Made by a program: the position numbers and the translations under genes. The notes under the pieces are model-generated. The model saw only the letters and a program-made list of their open reading frames with translations, did not search any database and had not been told where the DNA came from. Shown piece by piece: positions 46,386-54,367 of a stretch of DNA of 64,000 nt. How positions within the stretch are numbered: position 1 is the stretch's first letter; every line of letters begins with the position of its first letter. The stretch comes from Thauera aromatica_A. GTDB lineage: Bacteria > Pseudomonadota > Gammaproteobacteria > Burkholderiales > Rhodocyclaceae. The stretch spans positions 1 to 64,000 of the forward strand of contig NZ_JALLIK010000097.1 of assembly GCF_023093595.1 (NCBI RefSeq). Direction: 5' to 3'.

Positions 46386-47336
46386 ATGACCGAACACGAT
46401 CACAACGACACCGACCTGGGCCACGAGCACGAACACGAGCACGGCCCGCTCAGCGAACTCGTCACGGTGCGCGACTGGCTGCGCTACGCGGTAACGCGCT
46501 TCAACCGCGCCGGCATTTTCTGCGGCCACGGCGTCGGCGACACCTACGACGAGGCGGTCTGGCTGATCCTCGGCAGCCTGGCGCTGCCGCTCGACCGCCT
46601 GGAGCCCTTCCTTGACGCCTGCATTCCGGGCGAAGAGCGGATCGGGCTGCTCGAGGCCATCGAGCAGCGTGCCGATGCGCGCAGGCCGACCGCTTACATC
46701 CTGGGTGAAGCCTGGCTCGGCGACTTCCGCTTCACCGTCGACGAGCGCGTGATCGTGCCGCGCTCGTTTTTCGCCGAGCTGCTCGAAGACGGCCTGAGTC
46801 CTTGGGTGGAAGACCCGGAGAGGGTCGGCAGCGCGCTCGACCTGTGCACCGGTTCCGGCTGCCTCGCTGTGCTGATGGCGCACGCTTTTCCCCATGCCGA
46901 AATCACCGCTGCCGACCTGTCCGAGGATACGTTGGACGTGGCGCGACAGAACGTCGCCGACTATGGCCTGGAAGAGCGCATCGAACTGGTCCACAGCGAC
47001 GTCTTCTCGGGGCTGCGGGGCCGTCGCTTCGACTTGATCCTGAGCAACCCGCCCTACGTGACGGCCGAGGCGATGGACGCCCTCCCTCCCGAATACCTGC
47101 ACGAGCCGCGCATGGCGCTGGCCTCCGGTGAGGACGGGCTCGACGTCGTGCGCGAATTGATCGCGCACGCCGCGCAGCACCTGCACCCGGGCGGCGTACT
47201 CGCGGTCGAGGTCGGGCACAACCGGGCCCTCGTCGAAGCGGCGTTCCCGGGCCTGCCCTTCACCTGGCTGTCGTCGCGTGGAGGCGATGACATGGTGTTC
47301 GTACTGAAAAGGGAGGAGCTACCCGGCGCGGACTGA
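46386..47336 (+). CDS. prmB: 50S ribosomal protein L3 glutamine methyltransferase
   Basis: A 316-residue HemK/PrmB-class N5-glutamine methyltransferase. The SAM site is ALDLCTGSGCLAVLMA (motif DLCTGSG at 152-158) and the catalytic tetrapeptide NPPY is at 221-224 (FDLILSNPPYVTAEAMDAL). The N-terminal helical domain matches PrmB more than PrmC. An unusual N-terminal stretch holds six histidines alternating with acidic residues (residues 4-19). That tail could bind metal or could be a spurious extension, but no better internal start is obvious before TVRDWLRYAV. It is separated from dapE by 110 nt of featureless DNA. Confidence 0.92.
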   Translation: MTEHDHNDTDLGHEHEHEHGPLSELVTVRDWLRYAVTRFNRAGIFCGHGVGDTYDEAVWLILGSLALPLDRLEPFLDACIPGEERIGLLEAIEQRADARRPTAYILGEAWLGDFRFTVDERVIVPRSFFAELLEDGLSPWVEDPERVGSALDLCTGSGCLAVLMAHAFPHAEITAADLSEDTLDVARQNVADYGLEERIELVHSDVFSGLRGRRFDLILSNPPYVTAEAMDALPPEYLHEPRMALASGEDGLDVVRELIAHAAQHLHPGGVLAVEVGHNRALVEAAFPGLPFTWLSSRGGDDMVFVLKREELPGAD

Positions 47337-47488
47337 AGCCTGGCCGAAAACCGGCGCGCCGGGCTGGTTCGACCTCCCGTGCCGGCGGAGCAAGGCGGCC
47401 GGGCAGCGCGCCTGCTGCACCACCGAATCGCAGCTTCAGTGCCCCCTGCCGCATTTCGCGCGCGGCCCCGGGAGTGGCCTGATCCGGC

Positions 47489-47683
47489 TCAGGCGAGCTC
47501 GTCGATCCAGGCCTGCTGGATCCCCTCGAGGATGCGCTCGCCGCAATGCTTGGGGTCGTCGTCGAACTCCGGCAGCGCCATCACCCAGTTCATCAGATCG
47601 ACGAAATTGACTTTCGCCGGATCCACATCCGGGTAGGCATCGGTGAGCTGGATGGCAATTTCCTGAACATCGGTCCACTTCAT
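47489..47683 (-). CDS. iscX: IscX (YfhJ) Fe-S assembly protein
   Basis: A 64-residue acidic protein, the usual IscX size. It opens with MKWTDVQEIAIQLTDAYPDVDP, then VNFVDLMNWVMALPEFDD and ILEGIQQAWIDELA. It binds IscS and iron and tunes cluster assembly rate. It is the last gene of the isc operon, 1 nt after fdx. The 152 nt beyond it, up to the convergent prmB end, show no gene and no convincing terminator. Confidence 0.93.
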   Translation of the reverse strand: MKWTDVQEIAIQLTDAYPDVDPAKVNFVDLMNWVMALPEFDDDPKHCGERILEGIQQAWIDELA

Positions 47684-47684
47684 C

Positions 47685-48026
47685 TCAGTGCTTTCCTTCG
47701 CGGGCCATGTTGATGGTATAGCGCGGGATTTCCACGACCAGCGGGGTGTCGGCCACCACCGCCTGGCACGACAGGCGCGACTGCGGCTCCAGCCCCCAAG
47801 CCTTGTCGAGCAGGTCTTCTTCTTCGTCCTCTGCCGGGGTCAGCGAGTTGAAGCCTTCGCGCACGATAACGTGGCAGGTGGTGCAGGCGCACGATTTCTC
47901 GCATGCGTGCTCGATGTCGATGCCGCCCTGCAGCAGGCTGTCGCAGATCGTGGTGCCGGGCGCGGCCTCGATCACGCTGCCGTCGGGGCAGAGTTCGACA
48001 TGGGGAAGAACGATGATCTGGGTCAT
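47685..48026 (-). CDS. fdx: ISC-type [2Fe-2S] ferredoxin
   Basis: A 113-residue adrenodoxin-like ferredoxin supplying electrons to Fe-S cluster assembly. Cluster ligands are Cys42, Cys48 and Cys51 in HACEKSCACTTCHVIV, and Cys87 in SRLSCQAVV. The extra Cys46 is common in the ISC type. The start overlaps the hscA stop (ATGA, 48023-48026), so the two are translationally coupled. Confidence 0.95.
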   Translation of the reverse strand: MTQIIVLPHVELCPDGSVIEAAPGTTICDSLLQGGIDIEHACEKSCACTTCHVIVREGFNSLTPAEDEEEDLLDKAWGLEPQSRLSCQAVVADTPLVVEIPRYTINMAREGKH

Positions 48027-49891
48027 AGCTCGAGTTCGTCTACCTTGTGGCCCGCCAGGGCGCCGCGGATGCTGCTATCCATGCGGCGGGCGGCAAATTC
48101 GTCGGTGGCACGCGCAAGCGCGTCGATGCCGGCCTTGATCGCGCGGTGGTCGCTGCCTGCGCGCAGTTCCTGCAGGCGGGCGATGGCGGCATCGATCGCG
48201 GCGCGTTCGCTGTCGGTCAGCAGCGCGCCGTCCTTTTCCAGCGCATGGCCGCAGGCCTCGATGACCCGGTCGGCTTCGACCTGCTGCTCGCGCAGGTTGC
48301 GCGCCATCATGTCGTCGTCGGCGTGCTCGACGCTGGATTTGAGCATCTCGGTGATCTCGTCGTCGGACAGGCCGTAGGACGGCTTGACCAGCACGCTGGC
48401 CTCGACGCCGGAAGACATCTCGCGCGCCGACACCGACAGCAGGCCGTCGGCATCGACCTGGAAGCTGACCCGGATGCGCGCCGCCCCGGCGACCATCGGC
48501 GGGATGCCGCGCAGTTCGAAGCGCGCCAGCGAACGGCAGTCGGACACCAGTTCGCGTTCGCCCTGGACGACGTGGAAGGCCATCGCCGTCTGGCCGTCCT
48601 TGAAGGTAGTGAACTCCTGGGCGCGGGCGATCGGCAGGGTGGAATTGCGCGGCACGACCTTTTCCACCAGTCCGCCCATGGTCTCCAGGCCGAGCGACAG
48701 CGGAATGACGTCGAGCAGCAGCCAGTCGTCCTGGTCGGTGCGGTTGCCGGCGAGGATGTTGGCCTGCATCGCCGCGCCGAGGGCGACGACCTTGTCCGGA
48801 TCGAGGTTGGTGAGCGGCTCCTGGCCGAAATAGTTGGCCACCGCGCGCTGGATGTGCGGCATGCGGGTGGCGCCGCCGACCATCACCACGCCCTTGATGT
48901 CGTCGGCCGCCAGTCCGGCATCGCGCAGGGCCTTGCGCACCGGGCTCAGGGTCTTCTGCACCAGGTGGCGGGTCATTTCGGCGAACTGCTCGCGGGTGAC
49001 GACGAGATCCACTTCCTCGCCCGACGCCAGGCGCAGGTGGATCGGCGCTTCCTCGCACGAGGTCAGCAACTCCTTGGCCTCGCGCGCCTTCATCTGCAGG
49101 CGGCGGGCGTCTTCGAGCGACGGCGGCTCGATGTTGGCCTGGTCGAGCACCCAGCAGAACAGGCGATGATCGAAATCATCCCCGCCCAGCGCCGCGTCGC
49201 CGTTGGTCGACAGCACTTCGAACACGCCGCGCGACAGCTTCAGGATCGACAGGTCGAAAGTGCCGCCGCCGAGGTCATACACCGCATAGACCCCCTCGGC
49301 CGCGTTGTCCAGGCCGTAGGCCACCGCCGCTGCGGTCGGCTCGTTGAGCAGGCGCAGCACGTCGAGCCCGGCGAGGCGCGCGGCATCCTTGGTCGCCTGG
49401 CGCTGGGCGTCGTCGAAATAGGCGGGCACGGTGATCACCGCGCCGACGAGCGGACCGCCGAGGCTGGCTTCGGCGCGCTCGCGCAGGCGGCGCAGGATTT
49501 CGGCGGAAACCTCGACCGGGCTCTTGATCCCCTGCACCGTGCGCAGGCGGACCATGCCGGCGCTGTCTTCGAAGTCGTAGGGCATGGTCTCGATGTAGGC
49601 CACGTCCTTCAGCCCCCGCCCCATGAAGCGCTTGACCGAAACAATGGTGTTGCGCGGGTCAGTGGCCTGCGAGCGGATCGCACCATGGCCGACTTCGATG
49701 CTTCCATCGGCACAGTAGCGCACCACCGAAGCGAGCATGGTGCGACCGCCCTCGTCGGGCAGGCATACGGCGATACCGTTGCGGACGGTGGCGACGAGCG
49801 AGTTGGTGGTACCCAGATCGATGCCCACCGCGAGCCGGTGCTTGTGCGGCTCGGCGGAGAGGCCGGGTTCGGCGATTTGCAGCAGGGCCAT
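48023..49891 (-). CDS. hscA: HscA, Hsp70-type Fe-S chaperone
   Basis: A 622-residue specialised Hsp70 that, with HscB, helps release the cluster from IscU. The ATPase phosphate motif is AVGIDLGTTNSLVATV; AVITVPAYFDDAQRQATKDAA, LLNEPTAAAVAYGLD and YDLGGGTFDLSIL follow. The substrate-binding domain begins near residue 390 (DVIPLSLGLETMGGLVEKV). It reads IscU through the LPPVK motif, which is present in the IscU of this operon. The gene lies 17 nt after hscB. Confidence 0.96.
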   Translation of the reverse strand: MALLQIAEPGLSAEPHKHRLAVGIDLGTTNSLVATVRNGIAVCLPDEGGRTMLASVVRYCADGSIEVGHGAIRSQATDPRNTIVSVKRFMGRGLKDVAYIETMPYDFEDSAGMVRLRTVQGIKSPVEVSAEILRRLRERAEASLGGPLVGAVITVPAYFDDAQRQATKDAARLAGLDVLRLLNEPTAAAVAYGLDNAAEGVYAVYDLGGGTFDLSILKLSRGVFEVLSTNGDAALGGDDFDHRLFCWVLDQANIEPPSLEDARRLQMKAREAKELLTSCEEAPIHLRLASGEEVDLVVTREQFAEMTRHLVQKTLSPVRKALRDAGLAADDIKGVVMVGGATRMPHIQRAVANYFGQEPLTNLDPDKVVALGAAMQANILAGNRTDQDDWLLLDVIPLSLGLETMGGLVEKVVPRNSTLPIARAQEFTTFKDGQTAMAFHVVQGERELVSDCRSLARFELRGIPPMVAGAARIRVSFQVDADGLLSVSAREMSSGVEASVLVKPSYGLSDDEITEMLKSSVEHADDDMMARNLREQQVEADRVIEACGHALEKDGALLTDSERAAIDAAIARLQELRAGSDHRAIKAGIDALARATDEFAARRMDSSIRGALAGHKVDELEL

Positions 49892-49908
49892 CTGATGTCT
49901 TCCGTGCT

Positions 49909-50442
49909 CTAGTTTTCGAGGGCCAGCAGGGCCTCGTCGATTTCTTGCTGGAGTTTGTCGATGAACATCAGCCGACGCACGGTGTCGGCTGCCGCTTCGT
50001 AGTCGTGTTCGTCATCGAGCTGGGTTCCGAGGTGGCTGCGGACCTCGCGCGCGTGGTGCAGCAGGCGCCGGTGCAGTTCCTCGAGTTCGTGTGCCTCGGC
50101 GGCGTCGCGCGCCTCCTCCACCGCTTCGCGCCATTCCATCTGCTCCATCAGGAACTCGGGCGACATCGCGGTGTTGGTTTCGAGCGCGGCATCCACGCCC
50201 GCCAGCTCGAGCAGATACTGGGCGCGGTCGAGGGGCCGGCGCAAGGTGCGGAAGCCTTCGTTCACCCGGGTCGCCATCTGCATCGACAAGCGTTTCTCGG
50301 CGTCGGACAAGTGGGCGTGGCGGTCGGGGTGGACCTGCGCCTGGAGCGCATGCCATGCCGCCTCGAGGGCGGCCTCGTCGAGCGCGAAGCGGCGCGGGAG
50401 GCCGAACAGGCTGAAGTAGTCGCCGGTGAGATCGATGCTCAT
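49909..50442 (-). CDS. hscB: HscB J-domain co-chaperone
   Basis: A 177-residue J-protein partner of HscA. The N-terminal J domain (DYFSLFGLPRRFALDEAALE) has the HPD motif in VHPDRHAHLSDAEKRL, and the C-terminal IscU-binding three-helix region includes EFLMEQMEWREAVEEA. The ATG at 50442 is chosen because the further upstream ATG would run into the iscA end. It lies 10 nt after iscA. Confidence 0.94.
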   Translation of the reverse strand: MSIDLTGDYFSLFGLPRRFALDEAALEAAWHALQAQVHPDRHAHLSDAEKRLSMQMATRVNEGFRTLRRPLDRAQYLLELAGVDAALETNTAMSPEFLMEQMEWREAVEEARDAAEAHELEELHRRLLHHAREVRSHLGTQLDDEHDYEAAADTVRRLMFIDKLQQEIDEALLALEN

Positions 50443-50452
50443 CGCGACTGCC

Positions 50453-50776
50453 TCAGACGTTGAAGCTTTCACCGCAACCGCACTGATCCTTCACGTTCGG
50501 ATTGTTGAACCGGAAACCTTCGTTGAGGCCGTCCTTGACGAAGTCCAGTTCAGTGCCGTCGAGATAGGACAGGCTCTTGGGGTCGATCACGACCTTCACG
50601 CCGTGGCTCTCGAAGACCAGGTCCTCGTCCTCGGTCTGGTCGACGAACTCGAGCTTGTAGGCCATGCCCGAGCAGCCCGAGGTCTTGACCCCGAGACGGA
50701 TGCCGACGCCCTTGCCGCGCTTGCTGAGGAAGTTCGAAACGTGCCGGGCAGCGTTTTCAGACAGGGTCACGCCCAT
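50453..50776 (-). CDS. iscA: IscA-type iron-sulfur assembly protein
   Basis: A 107-residue A-type carrier that accepts or delivers Fe-S clusters or iron. The three conserved cysteines are in TSGCSGMAYKLEF and the C-terminal CGCGESFNV. It opens with VTLSENAARHVSNFL. It sits between iscU and hscB, the standard place, with a 38-nt gap to iscU. A GAGCAAC sequence precedes the ATG. Confidence 0.96.
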   Translation of the reverse strand: MGVTLSENAARHVSNFLSKRGKGVGIRLGVKTSGCSGMAYKLEFVDQTEDEDLVFESHGVKVVIDPKSLSYLDGTELDFVKDGLNEGFRFNNPNVKDQCGCGESFNV

Positions 50777-50814
50777 GGTTGTTGCTCCTGTTCATCCTGT
50801 TCGGTAAGCGCCGC

Positions 50815-51198
50815 TCAGGCGTCGTTCTTCTTCTTGTAGTCGGCGACGGCGGCCTTGATCGCATCCTCGGCGAGGATCGAGCAGTGGATCTTCACCGGCG
50901 GCAGCGCGAGTTCTTCGGCGATCTGGGTGTTCTTGATCTCGAGCGCCTGCTCGATGGTCTTGCCCTTGACCCACTCCGTGACGAGCGAACTCGACGCGAT
51001 CGCCGAGCCACAGCCGTAGGTCTTGAATTTCGCGTCTTCGATCACCCCGTCCTTGCCGACCTTGATCTGCAGCTTCATCACGTCCCCGCACGCGGGGGCA
51101 CCCACCATGCCGGTGGCGACGCCTTCCTCTTCCTTGCCGAAAGAGCCGACGTTGCGCGGATTTTCGTAGTGGTCCAGAACTTTTTCGCTGTAAGCCAT
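50815..51198 (-). CDS. iscU: IscU Fe-S scaffold protein
   Basis: A 127-residue scaffold on which [2Fe-2S] clusters are built. Ligands are Cys37 with Asp39 (GAPACGDVMKL), Cys63 (KTYGCGSAIASSS) and His105-Cys106. The HscA recognition motif LPPVK is at 99-103. It opens with MAYSEKVLDHYENPRNVGSF. An upstream open extension to 51336 is not used since the ATG at 51198 gives the exact family start, with GGAGAAAC in front. Confidence 0.97.
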   Translation of the reverse strand: MAYSEKVLDHYENPRNVGSFGKEEEGVATGMVGAPACGDVMKLQIKVGKDGVIEDAKFKTYGCGSAIASSSLVTEWVKGKTIEQALEIKNTQIAEELALPPVKIHCSILAEDAIKAAVADYKKKNDA

Positions 51199-51278
51199 GA
51201 TGTTTCTCCGTTTGGAGGTATTCCAATAATTAGACCGGGATACGCTGCCCCGGTGCCTTGACCGTGCGCAGGTGCCGC

Positions 51279-52490
51279 TCAGTGCGCGGCCCACTGCACC
51301 GCATCGAGATCGACGCCGTCCTGCACCATCTCCCACAGGGGGGAGAGTTCGCGCAGTTTGCCGATCTTGTCGTGCAGCAGCTTGATCGTGTAGTCGACTT
51401 CCTCTTCGGTGGTGAAGCGGCCGATCGAAAAACGGATCGAGCTGTGCGCCAGTTCGTCGTTGCGCCCGAGCGCGCGCAGCACGTAGGACGGCTCCAGGCT
51501 GGCGGAAGTGCAGGCCGAACCCGACGACACTGCGATGTCCTTGATCGCCATGATCAGCGACTCGCCCTCGACGTAGGCGAAGGAAATGTTCAGATTGTGC
51601 GGCACCCGCCGCTCGAGGTCGCCATTGACGTAGGTGGCCTCGATATCGGTGAGGCCGGCGAGCAGCTTGTCGCGCAGCCGGCGGATGCGCGCGTTTTCTT
51701 CGGCCATCTCCTCGCGGGCGATGCGGAAGGCTTCGCCCATGCCGACGATCTGGTGGGTGGCGAGCGTGCCCGAGCGCAGGCCGCGCTCGTGGCCGCCGCC
51801 GTGCATCTGTGCTTCGAGGCGCACGCGCGGCTTGCGCCGCACGTAGAGCGCACCGATCCCCTTCGGGCCGTAAGTCTTGTGTGCGGAAAAACTCATCAGG
51901 TCGACTTTGAGCGTATCGAGGTCGATGTCGACCTTGCCCGTAGCCTGCGCCGCATCGACGTGGAAGACGATGCCCTTCTCGCGGCAGAGTTCGCCGATTT
52001 CGGCGATCGGCTGCACGACGCCGATCTCGTTATTGACGAACATCACCGTCACCAGGATGGTGTCGGGGCGAATCGCCGCCTTCAGCACCTCGAGATCGAT
52101 CAGGCCGTTTTCCTGGACGTCGAGATAGGTGGCCTCGAAGCCTTCGCGTTCGAGTTCGCGCACGGTGTCGAGCACGGCCTTGTGCTCGGTCTTGACGGTG
52201 ATGACGTGCTTGCCCTTGCCCTGATAGAAGTGGGCGGCGCCCTTGATCGCCAGATTGTTCGACTCGGTCGCCCCCGAAGTCCAGATGATTTCCTTGGCAT
52301 CGGCATTGACCAGCGCGGCGACCTGCGCGCGCGCCTCCTCGACCGCCTGCTCGGCTTCCCAGCCGAAAGCGTGCGAGCGGCTCGCAGGGTTGCCGAAGTG
52401 CTCGGTCAGCCAGGGAATCATCTTTTGCGCGACGCGCGGATCGACCGGGGTCGTGGCCGAATAATCGAGATAGATCGGGAACTTCAGCAT
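51279..52490 (-). CDS. iscS: cysteine desulfurase IscS
   Basis: A 403-residue PLP enzyme that takes sulfur from cysteine and hands it to IscU and other acceptors. The PLP lysine is K205 in FSAHKTYGPKG. The persulfide cysteine is C327 in SSGSACTSASLEPSYVLRAL, on the long mobile loop typical of IscS (group I). It opens with MLKFPIYLDYSATTPVDPRV. It ends 80 nt before iscU and follows a second desulfurase gene by 19 nt. Confidence 0.96.
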   Translation of the reverse strand: MLKFPIYLDYSATTPVDPRVAQKMIPWLTEHFGNPASRSHAFGWEAEQAVEEARAQVAALVNADAKEIIWTSGATESNNLAIKGAAHFYQGKGKHVITVKTEHKAVLDTVRELEREGFEATYLDVQENGLIDLEVLKAAIRPDTILVTVMFVNNEIGVVQPIAEIGELCREKGIVFHVDAAQATGKVDIDLDTLKVDLMSFSAHKTYGPKGIGALYVRRKPRVRLEAQMHGGGHERGLRSGTLATHQIVGMGEAFRIAREEMAEENARIRRLRDKLLAGLTDIEATYVNGDLERRVPHNLNISFAYVEGESLIMAIKDIAVSSGSACTSASLEPSYVLRALGRNDELAHSSIRFSIGRFTTEEEVDYTIKLLHDKIGKLRELSPLWEMVQDGVDLDAVQWAAH

Positions 52491-52509
52491 TACGTATCTC
52501 CGCAGAGCG

Positions 52510-53706
52510 TTATCCGTGTTCAGGGTTGAGGCCCGCCGACGGCCGGATCGCCACCGAGGCCAGGTTCTTGAGTTCGTCCACGACGCGGGCGAGGGCTGCG
52601 ATGAATCGCTCCGTGTCGTCGGCGCGGGTATCCCGCCCCAGGCTCACCCGCAGCGCGCCGCGGGCGATTTCCGGCGCCACCCCCATTGCCAGCAAGGTGC
52701 GCGAAGGCTCCGGGTTGGCGCTCGAGCAGGCCGAGCCGCTGGCGCAGGCGAAACCGGCGCGATCGAGCTTGCCGACCAGCGTCTCCCCTTCGATCGGCTC
52801 GAGGGCGAAGAATACCGTATTCGGCAGACGCGGCGCGCCGGCGCCGAAGACCCTCGCCCCCAAGTTGTGCAGCGCGCGGGCGATGCCGTCGCGCAGCTTG
52901 CCCAGGCGCTCGGCCTCGGCCTCGCGGCGGGCGCGCGCAAGCTCGCAGGCAACCCCGAAGCCGACGATGGCGGCGACATTCTCGGTCCCCGAACGCAGCC
53001 CGCGCTCCTGGCCTCCGCCGGCAATCAGCGGCAACAGTTCCACCCGCTTGTCCACCACCAGCGCGCCCGCACCAAGAGGTCCGCCGATCTTGTGCGCCGA
53101 TAGTGTCATCGCATGCACGCCGAGGGCGCGGAAATCGGTTTCGATCTTGCCCAGAGCCTGGACCGCATCGGTATGGAACCACGCCCCCGCCGCCCGCGCC
53201 TGCGCCGCCAGCGCAGCGATGTCCTGCACGACGCCGGTCTCGTTGTTGGCCTGCATCACCGATACCAGGCGCGGCCGCTGGGCGAGCACGGCCTGCCAGG
53301 CGCGGTCGTCGATGCGGCCCTCGCCGTCGACCGCGATTTCATGCATGTCCCAGCCTGCCCGTGCGAGCTGGCGCGCCGGTTCACGCACACAGGGGTGCTC
53401 GATTGCACTGACCGCCACCCGCCCCGGCCTGAGCATCGCCGCCGCCCCTTTCAAAAACAGGTTGTTCGCTTCGGAGCCGCCGCTGGTGAAGACGACCTCG
53501 GTGGCGTGGGCCCCGACCGCGGCGGCCACCCGCGCGCGCGCTTCATCCACCGCCGCCCGGGCCTGGCGGCCGTATTCGTGGCGGCTGGAAGCATTGCCGA
53601 AACGAATCGGCTCAGCGCCGCCGAGCCAGGGCAGCATGGCCTCGCGCACCGCGGGATCGAGCGGCGTGGTGGCGTTCCAGTCGAGATATACCGGAGCGAA
53701 ACCCAT
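52510..53706 (-). CDS. second cysteine desulfurase, IscS/NifS-like
   Basis: A 398-residue group I cysteine desulfurase, clearly a paralogue of the next gene rather than a copy. The PLP lysine is K206 (LSAHKIGGPLGAG) and the persulfide cysteine C327 (CASGSACSSANPEPSRTLLA), with an extra Cys321 nearby. It opens with GFAPVYLDWNATTPLDP. It lies between iscR (14 nt) and iscS (19 nt), so this isc operon encodes two desulfurases in tandem. It may serve other sulfur acceptors or growth conditions; that is inference. A longer frame reaching into iscR is rejected. Confidence 0.92.
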   Translation of the reverse strand: MGFAPVYLDWNATTPLDPAVREAMLPWLGGAEPIRFGNASSRHEYGRQARAAVDEARARVAAAVGAHATEVVFTSGGSEANNLFLKGAAAMLRPGRVAVSAIEHPCVREPARQLARAGWDMHEIAVDGEGRIDDRAWQAVLAQRPRLVSVMQANNETGVVQDIAALAAQARAAGAWFHTDAVQALGKIETDFRALGVHAMTLSAHKIGGPLGAGALVVDKRVELLPLIAGGGQERGLRSGTENVAAIVGFGVACELARARREAEAERLGKLRDGIARALHNLGARVFGAGAPRLPNTVFFALEPIEGETLVGKLDRAGFACASGSACSSANPEPSRTLLAMGVAPEIARGALRVSLGRDTRADDTERFIAALARVVDELKNLASVAIRPSAGLNPEHG

Positions 53707-53720
53707 GCCCTCCTCCCCTT

Positions 53721-54203
53721 TCAGGCCGCGGCGACTTCGTGCATGGCGGCGACGGCACGGCGCCGGATGTTCTTCAGCACGGCCATGTCGGGGTCGGGAT
53801 GGACGCGGCGATTGACCAGGGCTTCGAGAGTGACCGAATCGAGGTAGGCGTACATACGCTTGTTGAGGTTGGCCCACAAGTCGTGGGTCAGGCAGCGATG
53901 ATCGTCGTGACAGTTTTCCTTGCCGCCGCACTGGGTGGCATCGAGCGGCTCATCGACCGCGACGATGATGTCGGCCACGGTGACGCTGTCCATGGTGCGC
54001 GCCAGGCGGTAGCCGCCCCCCGGACCGCGCACGCTGCTGACCAGCTTGTGGCGGCGGAGCTTGCCGAAGAGCTGCTCGAGATAAGACAACGAGATTTTCT
54101 GGCGCTCGGCGATGCCGGCCAGCGTGACCGGCCCGTCGGCCTGGCGCGCAGCCAGATCGACCATCGCCGTTACGGCAAAGCGCCCCTTGGTCGTCAGTCT
54201 CAT
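53721..54203 (-). CDS. iscR: IscR, Rrf2-family Fe-S cluster regulator
   Basis: A 160-residue Rrf2 repressor that senses Fe-S status. The winged helix (MRLTTKGRFAVTAMVDLA, LSYLEQLFGKLRRHKLVSSVRGPGGGYRL) is followed by the cluster ligands Cys92, Cys98 and Cys104 in a C-x5-C-x5-C pattern with His107 (QCGGKENCHDDHRCLTHDLW). The holo form represses isc at type 1 sites, and such a site overlaps the promoter just upstream. AGGAG precedes the ATG. First gene of the isc operon. Confidence 0.96.
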   Translation of the reverse strand: MRLTTKGRFAVTAMVDLAARQADGPVTLAGIAERQKISLSYLEQLFGKLRRHKLVSSVRGPGGGYRLARTMDSVTVADIIVAVDEPLDATQCGGKENCHDDHRCLTHDLWANLNKRMYAYLDSVTLEALVNRRVHPDPDMAVLKNIRRRAVAAMHEVAAA

Positions 54204-54266
54204 GCTTTCTCCTCGCAGAATGGTGGTGCGGTGGCTAGTCGGCGCTCGCTGTGCGTTGCAGCGCGA

Positions 54267-54291
54267 ATACCCGAATTTTTCACTCGACTAT
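54267..54291 (-). promoter_or_regulatory. type 1 IscR operator at the iscR promoter
   Basis: A 25-bp partly symmetric site on the minus strand with half-sites ATAGTCGAGT and ATTCGGGTAT around GAAAA. Compared with the E. coli type 1 IscR consensus as I recall it, 22 of 25 positions agree. It overlaps the -10 box and would let [2Fe-2S]-IscR block the isc promoter. Centre is about 76 nt upstream of the iscR start. Confidence 0.8.
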
Positions 54292-54315
54292 ACGTATCCC
54301 GACAAAAACGGTCAA
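54287..54315 (-). promoter_or_regulatory. sigma70 promoter of the isc operon
   Basis: On the minus strand TTGACC (54310-54315), a 17-nt spacer and TATAGT (54287-54292). Both boxes match 5 of 6 consensus bases with ideal spacing. The type 1 IscR site starts inside the -10 box. The predicted transcript start near 54280 leaves a ~77-nt leader before iscR. Confidence 0.8.
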
Positions 54316-54367
54316 CTACTCACGGGACGTAGGCTGTGCGCCTCATGCCACCCGCCCGGCGCGGCAC

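Noticed and set aside
47337..47488. Terminator or small RNA between prmB and iscX
   Set aside because: Only a short GC palindrome (CCGGCGCGCCGG) without a T run is present, and nothing else in the gap is convincing.
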